Assembly (NCBI GenBank): GCA_951812665.1
Contig: CATOST010000012.1
Coordinates: 60,868 to 124,867 of the forward strand
DNA length: 64,000 nt
Direction of reading: 5' to 3'
Source: an uncultured Acidobacteriota bacterium
GTDB lineage: Bacteria; Acidobacteriota; UBA6911; RPQK01; JAJDTT01
Below are positions 7,955-15,480 of this stretch, one piece after another. How positions within the stretch are numbered: the stretch's first letter is position 1; each line of letters starts with the position of its first letter. The notes under the pieces were generated by a model, which worked only from the letters and a program-made list of their open reading frames with translations, had not been told where the DNA came from and searched no databases. The translations under genes were made by a program, and so were the position numbers.

Positions 7955-8821
7955 TTACCCAGTCCTCCAAGCTTCATTGGGAGGTCGCCGGTTGGAAAGC
8001 CACTGCTCCTGCCAGGGGAGACCGCACCCGCGGTACAGATCGGCGTCGGGTGGATCCTGCGGTGGAGCGCAACCGGTCACCGTCCGGTATTGCGCACTGT
8101 TGAGCACATGCACGAAGCAGCGCAAACCAGCGTCGTGTTCCCAGGCATCGATTCCGTGTAAGTCCTCGTAGTAGGCCCCATAGTCCATCGGATCTTCAGG
8201 CACCAGACCGTCGCCACCGACGAGCCCAGTGTACCAATCGCCGCCGAGGTCCTGGATATCGAACCACTCGGCGCCCAGCATTCCGTACCGGGCCGACTTC
8301 ATCGGGTACACGACGATCTGCAAGGCACCGGGCTGAGAGTCTGCGGTCAACTGATCTTCAGACCCAGGACCCGCTCCGGGCCGCTTGGCAGCAAACTGCC
8401 GGGTCACTCCCTCCTCCACACAGAAGCTGTCGAGCCAGGGCTGAAGCGGAGCCAGGAGGTAATCCTGACGCCGCCCCGTCAACGCCGTGCGAAACGGTTT
8501 TCCGGTGAGCGCATCCACATCCCCGGAGGCCACCTTGACGGCCATGGGATAGGCGCCGCTACCGCAGGAGAACGAGATCCAGAGGGTCTCCGACCGGTAC
8601 CTGGGCAGAAAGAACCCACCCTGTACCCCCCAGCGCCGCGGCAGTCGGTCGGCGTAGTCTTCCACCCGGTGCAACGGAAAATTTCCCAAGCTGGGAGGCA
8701 GCTTGTACGATCGGTATTTTTCCGGAAAGTACAAGTTCCGCCGGAACGACATCGAGCAGGTTGCCCGCTCATGGATCTCCGGAAAGCTGAAAACCAACGT
8801 ATTGTCTTTGACCTCAATCAT
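7955..8821 (-). CDS. Conserved protein of unknown function, paralogue B
   Basis: A 288-residue paralogue of the downstream gene, sharing the same ordered blocks (FSFPE, SMSFRRNLYF, LGNFPLHRV, DRLPRRW, YPMAVKVASG, LQPWLDSFCV, LQIVVYPMK, CFVHVLNSAQYRTVTG). It ends shortly after the last shared block, without the charged tail. The gene lies 45 bases downstream of the XRE regulator and ends 84 bases before paralogue A, so the three probably form one transcript. Two diverged copies side by side suggest either a heteromeric complex or two substrates. No catalytic residue set is evident to me. Confidence 0.7.
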   Translation of the reverse strand: MIEVKDNTLVFSFPEIHERATCSMSFRRNLYFPEKYRSYKLPPSLGNFPLHRVEDYADRLPRRWGVQGGFFLPRYRSETLWISFSCGSGAYPMAVKVASGDVDALTGKPFRTALTGRRQDYLLAPLQPWLDSFCVEEGVTRQFAAKRPGAGPGSEDQLTADSQPGALQIVVYPMKSARYGMLGAEWFDIQDLGGDWYTGLVGGDGLVPEDPMDYGAYYEDLHGIDAWEHDAGLRCFVHVLNSAQYRTVTGCAPPQDPPDADLYRGCGLPWQEQWLSNRRPPNEAWRTG

Positions 8822-8866
8822 TTTTCCCTCCTTTCGTGTTCCCCCCGGACTGCTCCAGCCAGTCCT

Positions 8867-9217
8867 TCACCAATCCCCGTCCCGAATTTCTCTCGCGACC
8901 CGCAACACCGCGTGGTCCGGCGCCTCGCGGAGCTGACGCAGCAGATCGGCGAAGAGCTTGGGGCGTTTCATCACAATCTCCTGAAGATCCTTGGACACCT
9001 TCCCCGCCATCGCCAGCAGGACGTCCGCATCCTCGTCCAGCTCTTTCGCAAGCCGGCGGATGGTCCGCTCCGACGGCGGCGGTGTCTGTCCCCGCTCGAT
9101 CTTGCTCAGGTAGGCCGGCTCGATTCCGATGCGGCCGGCCACCTGGCGCAACGAAAAAGTGCGATCGTCGCGCCGCCAGCGTTCGCGAACCTCTCGGATG
9201 TAGTCTCCAAACGCCAT
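8867..9217 (-). CDS. XRE family helix-turn-helix regulator
   Basis: A 116-residue DNA-binding protein. The helix-turn-helix is at about residues 22-45 (SLRQVAGRIGIEPAYLSKIE, then RGQTPPPSERTIRRLAKEL). The C-terminal half is a helical tail (VLLAMAGKVSKDLQEIVMKRP, then LFADLLRQLREAPDHAV), probably for dimerisation. It is the first gene of an operon with the two unknown paralogues. An imperfect palindrome at 9256-9275 overlaps the predicted -10 region, which fits autorepression. Similar short XRE proteins control toxin-antitoxin, metabolic and phage genes, so the regulator alone does not settle the function. Confidence 0.85.
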   Translation of the reverse strand: MAFGDYIREVRERWRRDDRTFSLRQVAGRIGIEPAYLSKIERGQTPPPSERTIRRLAKELDEDADVLLAMAGKVSKDLQEIVMKRPKLFADLLRQLREAPDHAVLRVAREIRDGDW

Positions 9218-9255
9218 ATCGATCTTGGGACGAATGGAATCGTCGTTCGTTCGAT

Positions 9256-9295
9256 TGTGTACTGTATACTACACACTACATATTAAAAACTTCAA
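9256..9295 (-). promoter_or_regulatory. Candidate promoter and XRE operator
   Basis: On the minus strand TTGAAG (9295-9290) and TAGTAT (9271-9266) are separated by 18 bases, about 50 bases upstream of the XRE start. The 20-base segment 9256-9275 is an imperfect palindrome (16 of 20 positions symmetric, TGTGTA arms) covering the -10. This is the arrangement expected of an autoregulated operator. Confidence 0.5.
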
Positions 9296-9310
9296 GTCCT
9301 CTTTTGGGAG

Positions 9311-9422
9311 GGCGACTTTCTTGCCGCCTGCTAGGAGGGGCGGTTTTCTTGCCGCCTGCTAGGAGGGGCGGTTTTCTTGCCGCCCACTGGGACAGGCGGT
9401 TTTCTTGCCGCCTGCTCTCCGG
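9311..9422. repeat. Four tandem 28-bp hairpin repeats
   Basis: Units start at 9311, 9339, 9367 and 9395, exactly 28 bases apart. Each contains GGCG(A/G)(C/T)TTTCTTGCCGCC followed by a ten-base linker such as TGCTAGGAGG. The first 18 bases form a hairpin. The same 28-base spacing recurs for the pair at 40835 and 40863. Confidence 0.85.
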
Positions 9423-9450
9423 CGTTGCTTCGGTAGGCGGGAAGTGTAGA

Positions 9451-9509
9451 GGGGGGGACTGCCGTCCCCCCTACCCCCCCCGGATCGGCGGCAAGAAAGC
9501 CGCCGATCC
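9451..9509. repeat. Composite palindromic repeat
   Basis: GGGGGGAC-TGCC-GTCCCCCC (9452-9471), a C-rich linker, then an 11-base-stem perfect hairpin at 9482-9509 centred on GGCGGC-AAGAAA-GCCGCC. It overlaps the 3' end of the downstream peptide-transporter ATPase gene and encodes its last residues. Confidence 0.85.
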
Positions 9510-10289
9510 CATCCCGCGGCGACCCGGCAGCGAGTCCAGCAGGACGCGCGTGTACGCATGCCGTGGCTTCCGCAAGACCGTCTCCGTGGGTCCCGCCTCC
9601 ACGATGCGCCCCCGGCGCATCACGTGCACCCGGGAGGTCAGGTAGCGCACCAGCGCCAAGTCGTGGGAGATGAAGAGGATGGCCAGGTTCCGTTCGGACC
9701 GCAGCCGCCGAAGAAGGTTGGCGAGGCGGGCCTGGGCCGACTGATCGATGGCGGAGGTGGGCTCGTCGGCGATCAGGACCCTCGGTTCGGGGGCCAGGGC
9801 CCGGGCGATGCTGACCCGTTGACGCTGGCCGCCCGAAAGTGCCTTGGGAAACCGCCGGGCCTGGGATTCGTCGATGCCGATGGATTGTAGCAGCGAAAAG
9901 GACTCTGCCTGGGCCTGTTTGCGCGTCAGTCCGCGCCATACCTGGAGGGCTTCCGCCACCGCCGACCACGCCCGCATCCGCGGGTTGAGGGACGAATATG
10001 GGTCCTGGAAGACCATCTGGACCTTCCAGCGCTCGTTCTTGGGGACGCGCTCTCGCGAGTCGGGCTCCGCGACCTGCTTGCCTTCCCACAACACCGTTCC
10101 AAAGGCCGCTGGCTGGAGGCCAACGAGTACCCTGGCAAGGGTAGTCTTGCCGCTGCCGCTCTCGCCGACCACGCCCACGATTTCGCCTGGATTGAGGGAC
10201 AGGCTGGCGTCGCGAACGGCCTCGAACGCATTCGCGCCACGTCCGAACCGGACCGTAATGTTGCGGCCCTCCAGCAGCGGTCTGCTCAT
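9471..10289 (-). CDS. Peptide/nickel ABC transporter ATP-binding protein (DppF/OppF type)
   Basis: Cytoplasmic ATPase energising the peptide importer encoded upstream. Walker [11 protein letters not shown]-loop MVFQDPYSSLNPR (a signature of the Opp/Dpp group), LSGGQRQR and Walker B VLIADEPTS are all present, followed by the H-loop FISHDLA. ATG 10289 is chosen because it overlaps the stop of the preceding ATPase gene by four bases (ATGA). The protein is about 272 residues, shorter than most DppF proteins, and lacks the usual C-terminal cysteine-rich tail. Its last roughly 14 residues (GMGSAAFLPPIRGG) are encoded by an inserted palindromic repeat, so the original end may have been lost. Confidence 0.88.
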   Translation of the reverse strand: MSRPLLEGRNITVRFGRGANAFEAVRDASLSLNPGEIVGVVGESGSGKTTLARVLVGLQPAAFGTVLWEGKQVAEPDSRERVPKNERWKVQMVFQDPYSSLNPRMRAWSAVAEALQVWRGLTRKQAQAESFSLLQSIGIDESQARRFPKALSGGQRQRVSIARALAPEPRVLIADEPTSAIDQSAQARLANLLRRLRSERNLAILFISHDLALVRYLTSRVHVMRRGRIVEAGPTETVLRKPRHAYTRVLLDSLPGRRGMGSAAFLPPIRGG

Positions 10290-11281
10290 GGATCGGCCTC
10301 CATCCGGTCGTGGTGAAGACACGCCGTCCGTTGGCGTCCGGCGGGCGCCAGAGACGGTTGGGCACCTTCGCGGCAGTCGTCGTCCGCCAGCGAACAGCGA
10401 GGCCGGAAGCGGCATCCAGAGGGCCAGGCACCGACCGATGCCGGATCCCCTGGAATGGTCTCCAGATCTTCTTCCGGCACTGCCAGGTCCACTCGCGAGG
10501 CCAGCAAGGCGCGAGTGTATGGATGGCGCGGGTTGCCGACCACCGCCTGCAGCGGGCCGTTCTCGACCGATGCGCCGGCGTACATGACCATAACGCTGTC
10601 ACAGACCTCTTCGATCACAGCCAGATCGTGGGAGACGAAGATCAGGGCCATCTCCAGACGCTCCCGCAGGCGGTTGATCAAGGTCAGGATCTCGCGTTGA
10701 ATCGTCACGTCCAACGCCGTCGTCGGCTCGTCGGCGATCAGAATCTCGGGCTCCTGGGCCAGGGCCGCTGCGATCATGACGCGCTGGCGCATTCCGCCGG
10801 AGAGCTCATGGGAACGCATCTCCAGGACCTGATCGGGACGGAGAATCCGCACCAGTTCCAGAAGCTGGAGCGCCTGGTCGTCCGCTTCCCCGGCGGCAAC
10901 CTCACGGGCCGCATGGATCGCCTCGGTCAACTGAGTGCGGACCTTGAGCACCGGATTCAGTCCGGCCAGGGAGCTCTGAGGGACGTATCCGATGCGCCGG
11001 CCCCGGATCCGGCGCCAGACCTTCTCGTCGGCCCCCGCCAAGTCCCGGTCCCGATAGAGAATTCTGCCGGAAGCCACCATGGCCCCGTGGCGCCGGAGCG
11101 TCCCCATCAAGGCGCGGCAGAGCATGGTCTTGCCGGAGCCCGATTCCCCCACGATGCCCAGGGCCTGGTGCCGGAGCAGCTGGAAATCGGCCGTGTCCAC
11201 GATGGACAAATGGCCTCCCCGACCCAGTGGCACGGCGATGCGAAGGTTCTCGACCCGAAGTATCGGCGATTCAATCTCCAC
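10286..11281 (-). CDS. Peptide ABC transporter ATP-binding protein (DppD/OppD type)
   Basis: Second ATPase of the importer. Walker [10 protein letters not shown]-loop [12 protein letters not shown], signature LSGGMRQRV, Walker [13 protein letters not shown] and FVSHDLAVI are intact. The C-terminal oligopeptide-binding-cassette tail is recognisable ([10 protein letters not shown], then a cysteine cluster [14 protein letters not shown]), as in DppD/OppD; this tail is linked to an iron-sulfur cluster in some members. GTG 11281 is preferred as start because it overlaps the upstream stop as TAGTG and the fold begins there ([13 protein letters not shown]); an ATG at 11329 would add 16 residues of unlikely sequence. 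Confidence 0.88.
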   Translation of the reverse strand: MEIESPILRVENLRIAVPLGRGGHLSIVDTADFQLLRHQALGIVGESGSGKTMLCRALMGTLRRHGAMVASGRILYRDRDLAGADEKVWRRIRGRRIGYVPQSSLAGLNPVLKVRTQLTEAIHAAREVAAGEADDQALQLLELVRILRPDQVLEMRSHELSGGMRQRVMIAAALAQEPEILIADEPTTALDVTIQREILTLINRLRERLEMALIFVSHDLAVIEEVCDSVMVMYAGASVENGPLQAVVGNPRHPYTRALLASRVDLAVPEEDLETIPGDPASVGAWPSGCRFRPRCSLADDDCREGAQPSLAPAGRQRTACLHHDRMEADP

Positions 11282-11784
11282 TACCCACTGCCTCGGTCGA
11301 TATCCCCGCGACCGATTCGGGGCAGCCAACGTCCAACCCGTTCCGTGTACTCCGCATATTCCTCGCCGAATTCCCGTGCTAGGCGCGGCTCTTCATAAAA
11401 CCTGACGAATGAATAGAAAAAGACGAATATTACGATGGCGTACGCCACCAGGACCGGAGCTTGGAAGAGCGCGGCCCACCCGGTGATAACGGTCAGAACT
11501 GCCACGTACATGGGATTCCGCGTGTAGCGGTAGAAACCCCGCACGACAAGCCGTTTCGGCGCATCGATCGGCGCGGGGGTTCCTTTCCCGAACGCCGCGA
11601 AGTCCCAGGCGGAACGCAGATAGAAAACTATGCCGATCGCGAAGAGGCACATTGCGAAGCCAAGGCGTATCCCACCGCCGGCCGTTCGAACGCCGGCGAG
11701 ATAGAGTGGAACGAGGACCGCGAACGTGCCTGGCATCAACAACGTGAAAAGCACGGTTTTCAGTAAAAGCTTCACGCTCTGCAT
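11281..11784 (-). CDS. Isoprenylcysteine carboxyl methyltransferase-like membrane protein
   Basis: Integral membrane protein of 167 residues with about four hydrophobic segments. It carries the ICMT/PEMT hallmark block LVVRGFYRYTRNPMYVAV and a C-terminal EEPRLAREFGEEYAEY-RVGRWLPR, which in the family bind S-adenosylmethionine and a lipid-like substrate. Bacterial members methylate unknown lipids or small molecules. It sits within the peptide ABC operon, between the inner permease and the ATPases, with its stop overlapping the next start (TAGTG). Why it is there is unclear. The sequence looks intact. Confidence 0.8.
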   Translation of the reverse strand: MQSVKLLLKTVLFTLLMPGTFAVLVPLYLAGVRTAGGGIRLGFAMCLFAIGIVFYLRSAWDFAAFGKGTPAPIDAPKRLVVRGFYRYTRNPMYVAVLTVITGWAALFQAPVLVAYAIVIFVFFYSFVRFYEEPRLAREFGEEYAEYTERVGRWLPRIGRGDIDRGSG

Positions 11785-11811
11785 ACACTAATCTATATAT
11801 CGTGACATCAA

Positions 11812-12642
11812 CTAGTTCTCCCCCGCGTACCGGCCGGATACGCCGTGGGCCAGCAGCGCGACGCCGATGGCGGTCAGGGACAGCGCCAAGCCGGGAAAGA
11901 CGGTGATCCACCACTGCGCCTGGAGGTAGAGCCGGCCGTCGGCGATCATGGCGCCCCACTCGGGAGTGGGAGGATTGATCCCCGCTCCCAGGAACGAGAG
12001 TGACGACACGGTCAGGACCACGATCACGAAGTCGCTCAGTCCGTAGGCGACGGTCTCGCTGTAGACGTTGGGCAGGATGTGCCGGACCAGGACCCGCAGC
12101 CGGGAGTACCCGAGCACGCGGGTCGCCTCCACGAAGTCGGCGTTCCTCAGGATCAGGGCCCGGGAGCGGGCAATTCTGGCGTAGCGGGCCCAGTTCACCG
12201 CCGCGAGCCCGATCAGGAGACCGGTGACCCCCGGACCCACCACCGCCACGATGGCGATGACCAGCACCACGAAGGGGAAGGCGTTGATGGCGTCGATCAG
12301 CATCAGCCACAACCAGGCCACCAGCCGGTTCCGGGTCGTCCCCAGAACGGCGCCCAGGAAGGTCCCGACGAGGAGCGGCACCGAGACCCCGACGAGCGCC
12401 AGGATCAGGTCCAGACGGCCTGCGGCAAAGGTCCGGGTGAAGACGTCCCTTCCCAGTTGGTCGGTGCCGAAGAGGTGTTCGCCTCCGGGCGCCGACAACG
12501 GAGACCCGGTGGCGGCGACGGGATCGTGAGGGCTGAGCAGCGGAACCAGGACGCTCAGGACGATCACCAGCAGGACGATGGCCACCCCGGCCAGGGCGGA
12601 ACGGTTGAGATCGATTGCCAATAGCCGCCGTAGCCGCTTCAT
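11812..12642 (-). CDS. Peptide ABC transporter permease (DppC type)
   Basis: Inner-membrane permease of 276 residues. It has an N-terminal membrane helix (ALAGVAIVLLVIVLSVLVPL), the DppC-type LFGTDQLGRDVFTR motif, and the EAA-like coupling loop around EATRVLGYSRLRVLVRHILPN. Start 12642 overlaps the permease-B stop by four bases (ATGA), indicating translational coupling. With permease B it forms the substrate channel. Intact. Confidence 0.9.
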   Translation of the reverse strand: MKRLRRLLAIDLNRSALAGVAIVLLVIVLSVLVPLLSPHDPVAATGSPLSAPGGEHLFGTDQLGRDVFTRTFAAGRLDLILALVGVSVPLLVGTFLGAVLGTTRNRLVAWLWLMLIDAINAFPFVVLVIAIVAVVGPGVTGLLIGLAAVNWARYARIARSRALILRNADFVEATRVLGYSRLRVLVRHILPNVYSETVAYGLSDFVIVVLTVSSLSFLGAGINPPTPEWGAMIADGRLYLQAQWWITVFPGLALSLTAIGVALLAHGVSGRYAGEN

Positions 12643-13640
12643 GTGACCCGGGTCCGCGGGTCGAGCCAGCCGCTGACCGTATCGGACAGGAAGCTGACGG
12701 CGACCACGATGAGGGCGAAGATCAGAACGATGCCCTGGACCACGGGATAGTCCCTCAGCAGGACCCCTTCCACCACCAGGGCCGTCCCCATGCCCGGAAG
12801 ATTGAACACGATCTCGACCACCACGGTGGCGCTCAGGAGCTGTCCCAGGATGTAGCCCAGCAGGCTGATGGTGGGGGCCAGCGAGGGCCGCAGCAGGTAG
12901 CGCCAGACCAGGACCGGGGCCGGCAGTCCCCGGACGATGGCCGTCTCGACGAACTCCTGCTCCATGGTCTCGGCGATGGAGCTCTGAAGGACCCGGGACA
13001 GGATCGGGACCAGTGCGCCGGACATGGCCAGGGCCGGAAGCCACAGATATTGGAGGTTTCCGGGGAACCCGGGCCGATAGCCGGCCACCGGAGCCCAACC
13101 CAGGTGAACCGCAAACAAGAGGATGAGAAGCAGCCCGAAATAGAAGGTGGGCGTGGCCAGCGAGACGGACGTGGCGACCCGGAACGCGTGGTCGAACCAG
13201 GTGCCGCGAAGCAGGGCGGCGGCGACCCCCAACGGGACGGCCATCAGCAGCGCCATCACCACGGTCACGCCGATCAGCCAGGCAGTCATGGGAAACGTCC
13301 GGGCGACCACCGAGTTGACGCTCTGTCCGGTCTGCAGCGAGGTTCCCAGGTCGCCCCGCAGCACCGACGCCAGGTATCTGGTGAACTGTTGGAACAGGCT
13401 GCCTTCCAGTCCCAGGATCTCCCGGTACTTGGCGACCAGTTCCTGGGTGGCGGCGTCGCCCAGCAGCATCTCCACCGGATCGCCGGGGATCAGATGGATC
13501 AGAGTGAAGGTGACCAGCAGCACGCCCAGGGCGGCCAGTACGGCCCGGGCCAGGTGGCGGAGGGTTCTGCCCAGAAGGGGCGGGACACGGGCGGCGGGTA
13601 CGAGCGAGCCGTTATCGGATGGGGGCGCTCCGTTTCTCAC
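12639..13640 (-). CDS. Peptide ABC transporter permease (DppB type)
   Basis: Inner-membrane permease of 333 residues with about six membrane helices. The N-terminus has the DppB hallmarks LVTFTLIHLIPGDPV and GDLGTSLQTGQSV. The coupling loop is EFVETAIVRGLPAPVLVWRY, and the last part (FNLPGMGTALVVEGVLLRDYPVVQG) is typical. The GTG at 13640 follows immediately on the stop of the binding-protein gene. It is longer at the N-terminus than usual by about 25 residues, so an internal start is possible. Intact. Confidence 0.9.
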   Translation of the reverse strand: MRNGAPPSDNGSLVPAARVPPLLGRTLRHLARAVLAALGVLLVTFTLIHLIPGDPVEMLLGDAATQELVAKYREILGLEGSLFQQFTRYLASVLRGDLGTSLQTGQSVNSVVARTFPMTAWLIGVTVVMALLMAVPLGVAAALLRGTWFDHAFRVATSVSLATPTFYFGLLLILLFAVHLGWAPVAGYRPGFPGNLQYLWLPALAMSGALVPILSRVLQSSIAETMEQEFVETAIVRGLPAPVLVWRYLLRPSLAPTISLLGYILGQLLSATVVVEIVFNLPGMGTALVVEGVLLRDYPVVQGIVLIFALIVVAVSFLSDTVSGWLDPRTRVT

Positions 13641-15224
13641 CTACTCACCGGCGGATGATTGGCCAGGGTGCCGCTGCAACTCGGCCATCGTCGCCACCAT
13701 GGGATTGGTGCCGGGCGGGAGGTTGGCTTCGAACAGGATCTTCCGGTCGATCCGGCTCCCGACCAGAACGACCCGCTCCGAGATCGGGACGAGCGGCATG
13801 TCCTGAAGCGCCAGTTCCTGCGCACGATGGATGAGCTCGATTCTCCGGTCGAAATCAATGGCGACGGAGGCCGAGTTCACCAGACGGATCACCTCCGGGT
13901 TGCGGTAGCGGAGGGCATCGGTCCAGAATGCCCCCGGAATCCATTGACTCCTGAAGAAATTCATGGGACCCGCGGCCAGGCCCGAAAACTGCATCTCGTA
14001 ACCGCCGGAGCGAAGATTGGAGCTGGCCACGGCATCCTCCAGGGGGACCACCTGAACCTGGATTCCCAGTTCGCCCAGGTTGGCGGCAATGACCAGAGCG
14101 GCATCGGTCCAACCGCTGCGTTGGCCCCAGGTCTGAAGATTCACGCTGAAGCCGTCCCTGAAGGGAGTCTCCGCCAGCAGCTCGCGCGCCGCCGCCAGAT
14201 TCCGCTTTCCTCCGTAGGGAAGGTTGAACAAGCTCTCCGGCGGTCCCGCGTACTGGAATCCCCTGGCCGGAGGCGAAATTCCGCCGAAGGCCTTCTGATT
14301 GACCTCATCCCGGTCGATGGCCAGCGAGATCGCCTGCCGGACCTGAGCGTTCCGCACGGGGTGGCCGTCGGGCAATCCCCCGTTGAAGGCAACGTGGTAC
14401 TGGCCGTTGTGAGGGGCCGGGTAGGCCTCGACCTCCGTCGGCAACGAAGCCCTCGCCGTCACCGGCAGGTCGTACACGTAGTCGATGGTCCCGGCGGACA
14501 GTTGCAACACCCGGGAGGTGGGATCGGGCACCGCCACCAGCTCGATCCGTTGGATGGCCATTGGCCCTCGGACATAGTTGGGATTGGCTTCGATCACCCA
14601 CTTCGAAGCCCCCGGAATCCATTCCTTCAGCACGTATGGACCGGAGCTGACCGGATGGCGGAAGTATTCGGGATCCTCTTCGATCCGGGACTGCGGATGG
14701 ATGCCCATGGCCATGTGGGCCAGAGCCAGCGAAAGATCCAGATAGGGTTCCTTCAAGTGGAAAACGACCGTTTTGGAATCCGGCGTCTCGACCTGCCGGA
14801 TCGGCGCCAGCAACGTCGAGAAGTACGGCCCCGGATGATCCCGGTTCCGAGTGTAGGCGAAGACGACGTCCCGGCTGGTGACAGGGGTGCCGTCCGAGTA
14901 GACCAGTCCCTCCTTGAGACTCACGGTGGCCGTCAGGCCGTCGCCGGAGATCTCCATCGATTCGGCCAGCTCCGGCTCCACCGTCCAGTCGTGATTCAAC
15001 CGGAAAAGCCGTCCGGAGATCAGGTACAGGGTGACGATGCTCGGCTGATGGGTGGAGCCCAGAATGTCCAGATTGGTGAGCTTCGAGCTCAGGCTGAGGG
15101 TGACTGACGGGATGGGCAGTTCAGTCTGCCTCTCCGTTGGGCTGGGGCTGCCGTCGTCTGCCGGCCCGCATCCGAGCAGGATCGCAAGACAGAGCGGGCA
15201 TGCCGGGACCAGGAGTCTTCGCAT
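13641..15224 (-). CDS. Peptide ABC transporter substrate-binding lipoprotein (DppA/OppA type)
   Basis: Periplasmic solute-binding protein of 527 residues, family 5 (SBP_bac_5). The lipobox LAILLGC puts the lipid-modified Cys at residue 19. Domain landmarks are LVYSDGTPVTSRDVVFAY near the start and the family's central block NAQVRQAISLAIDRDEVNQKAFGG. It captures peptides or related solutes (nickel or sugar ligands also occur) for the downstream permeases. First gene of the operon; the next gene starts directly after its stop. Intact. Confidence 0.9.
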   Translation of the reverse strand: MRRLLVPACPLCLAILLGCGPADDGSPSPTERQTELPIPSVTLSLSSKLTNLDILGSTHQPSIVTLYLISGRLFRLNHDWTVEPELAESMEISGDGLTATVSLKEGLVYSDGTPVTSRDVVFAYTRNRDHPGPYFSTLLAPIRQVETPDSKTVVFHLKEPYLDLSLALAHMAMGIHPQSRIEEDPEYFRHPVSSGPYVLKEWIPGASKWVIEANPNYVRGPMAIQRIELVAVPDPTSRVLQLSAGTIDYVYDLPVTARASLPTEVEAYPAPHNGQYHVAFNGGLPDGHPVRNAQVRQAISLAIDRDEVNQKAFGGISPPARGFQYAGPPESLFNLPYGGKRNLAAARELLAETPFRDGFSVNLQTWGQRSGWTDAALVIAANLGELGIQVQVVPLEDAVASSNLRSGGYEMQFSGLAAGPMNFFRSQWIPGAFWTDALRYRNPEVIRLVNSASVAIDFDRRIELIHRAQELALQDMPLVPISERVVLVGSRIDRKILFEANLPPGTNPMVATMAELQRHPGQSSAGE

Positions 15225-15480
15225 GGGGCGAATTCTATCCGAGAGAACGGCAGGCCGCTAGCCGTCTACCGGGTTCCCTCAGACTAACTCCAGCCAGAAT
15301 CAAGGACTCGCGCGACATCGACCAATACAATCTGATTACCAGGGGAGCTGTTCCGTCGGGATCTGCCATATGAAGCGGGGAGTACTGAGGGACGTTGATT
15401 CGTCATGATCGGAGTTTGGCCTCCCTGTTCGCTCCGGCCGAGGACGAAAGTCACTCGGTGTGTCATTGAGGAAACAGACC

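Noticed and set aside
9311..9422. CRISPR-like array
   Set aside because: The 28-base units are direct repeats without unique spacers, and no cas gene is nearby. They are hairpin repeats of the REP type.
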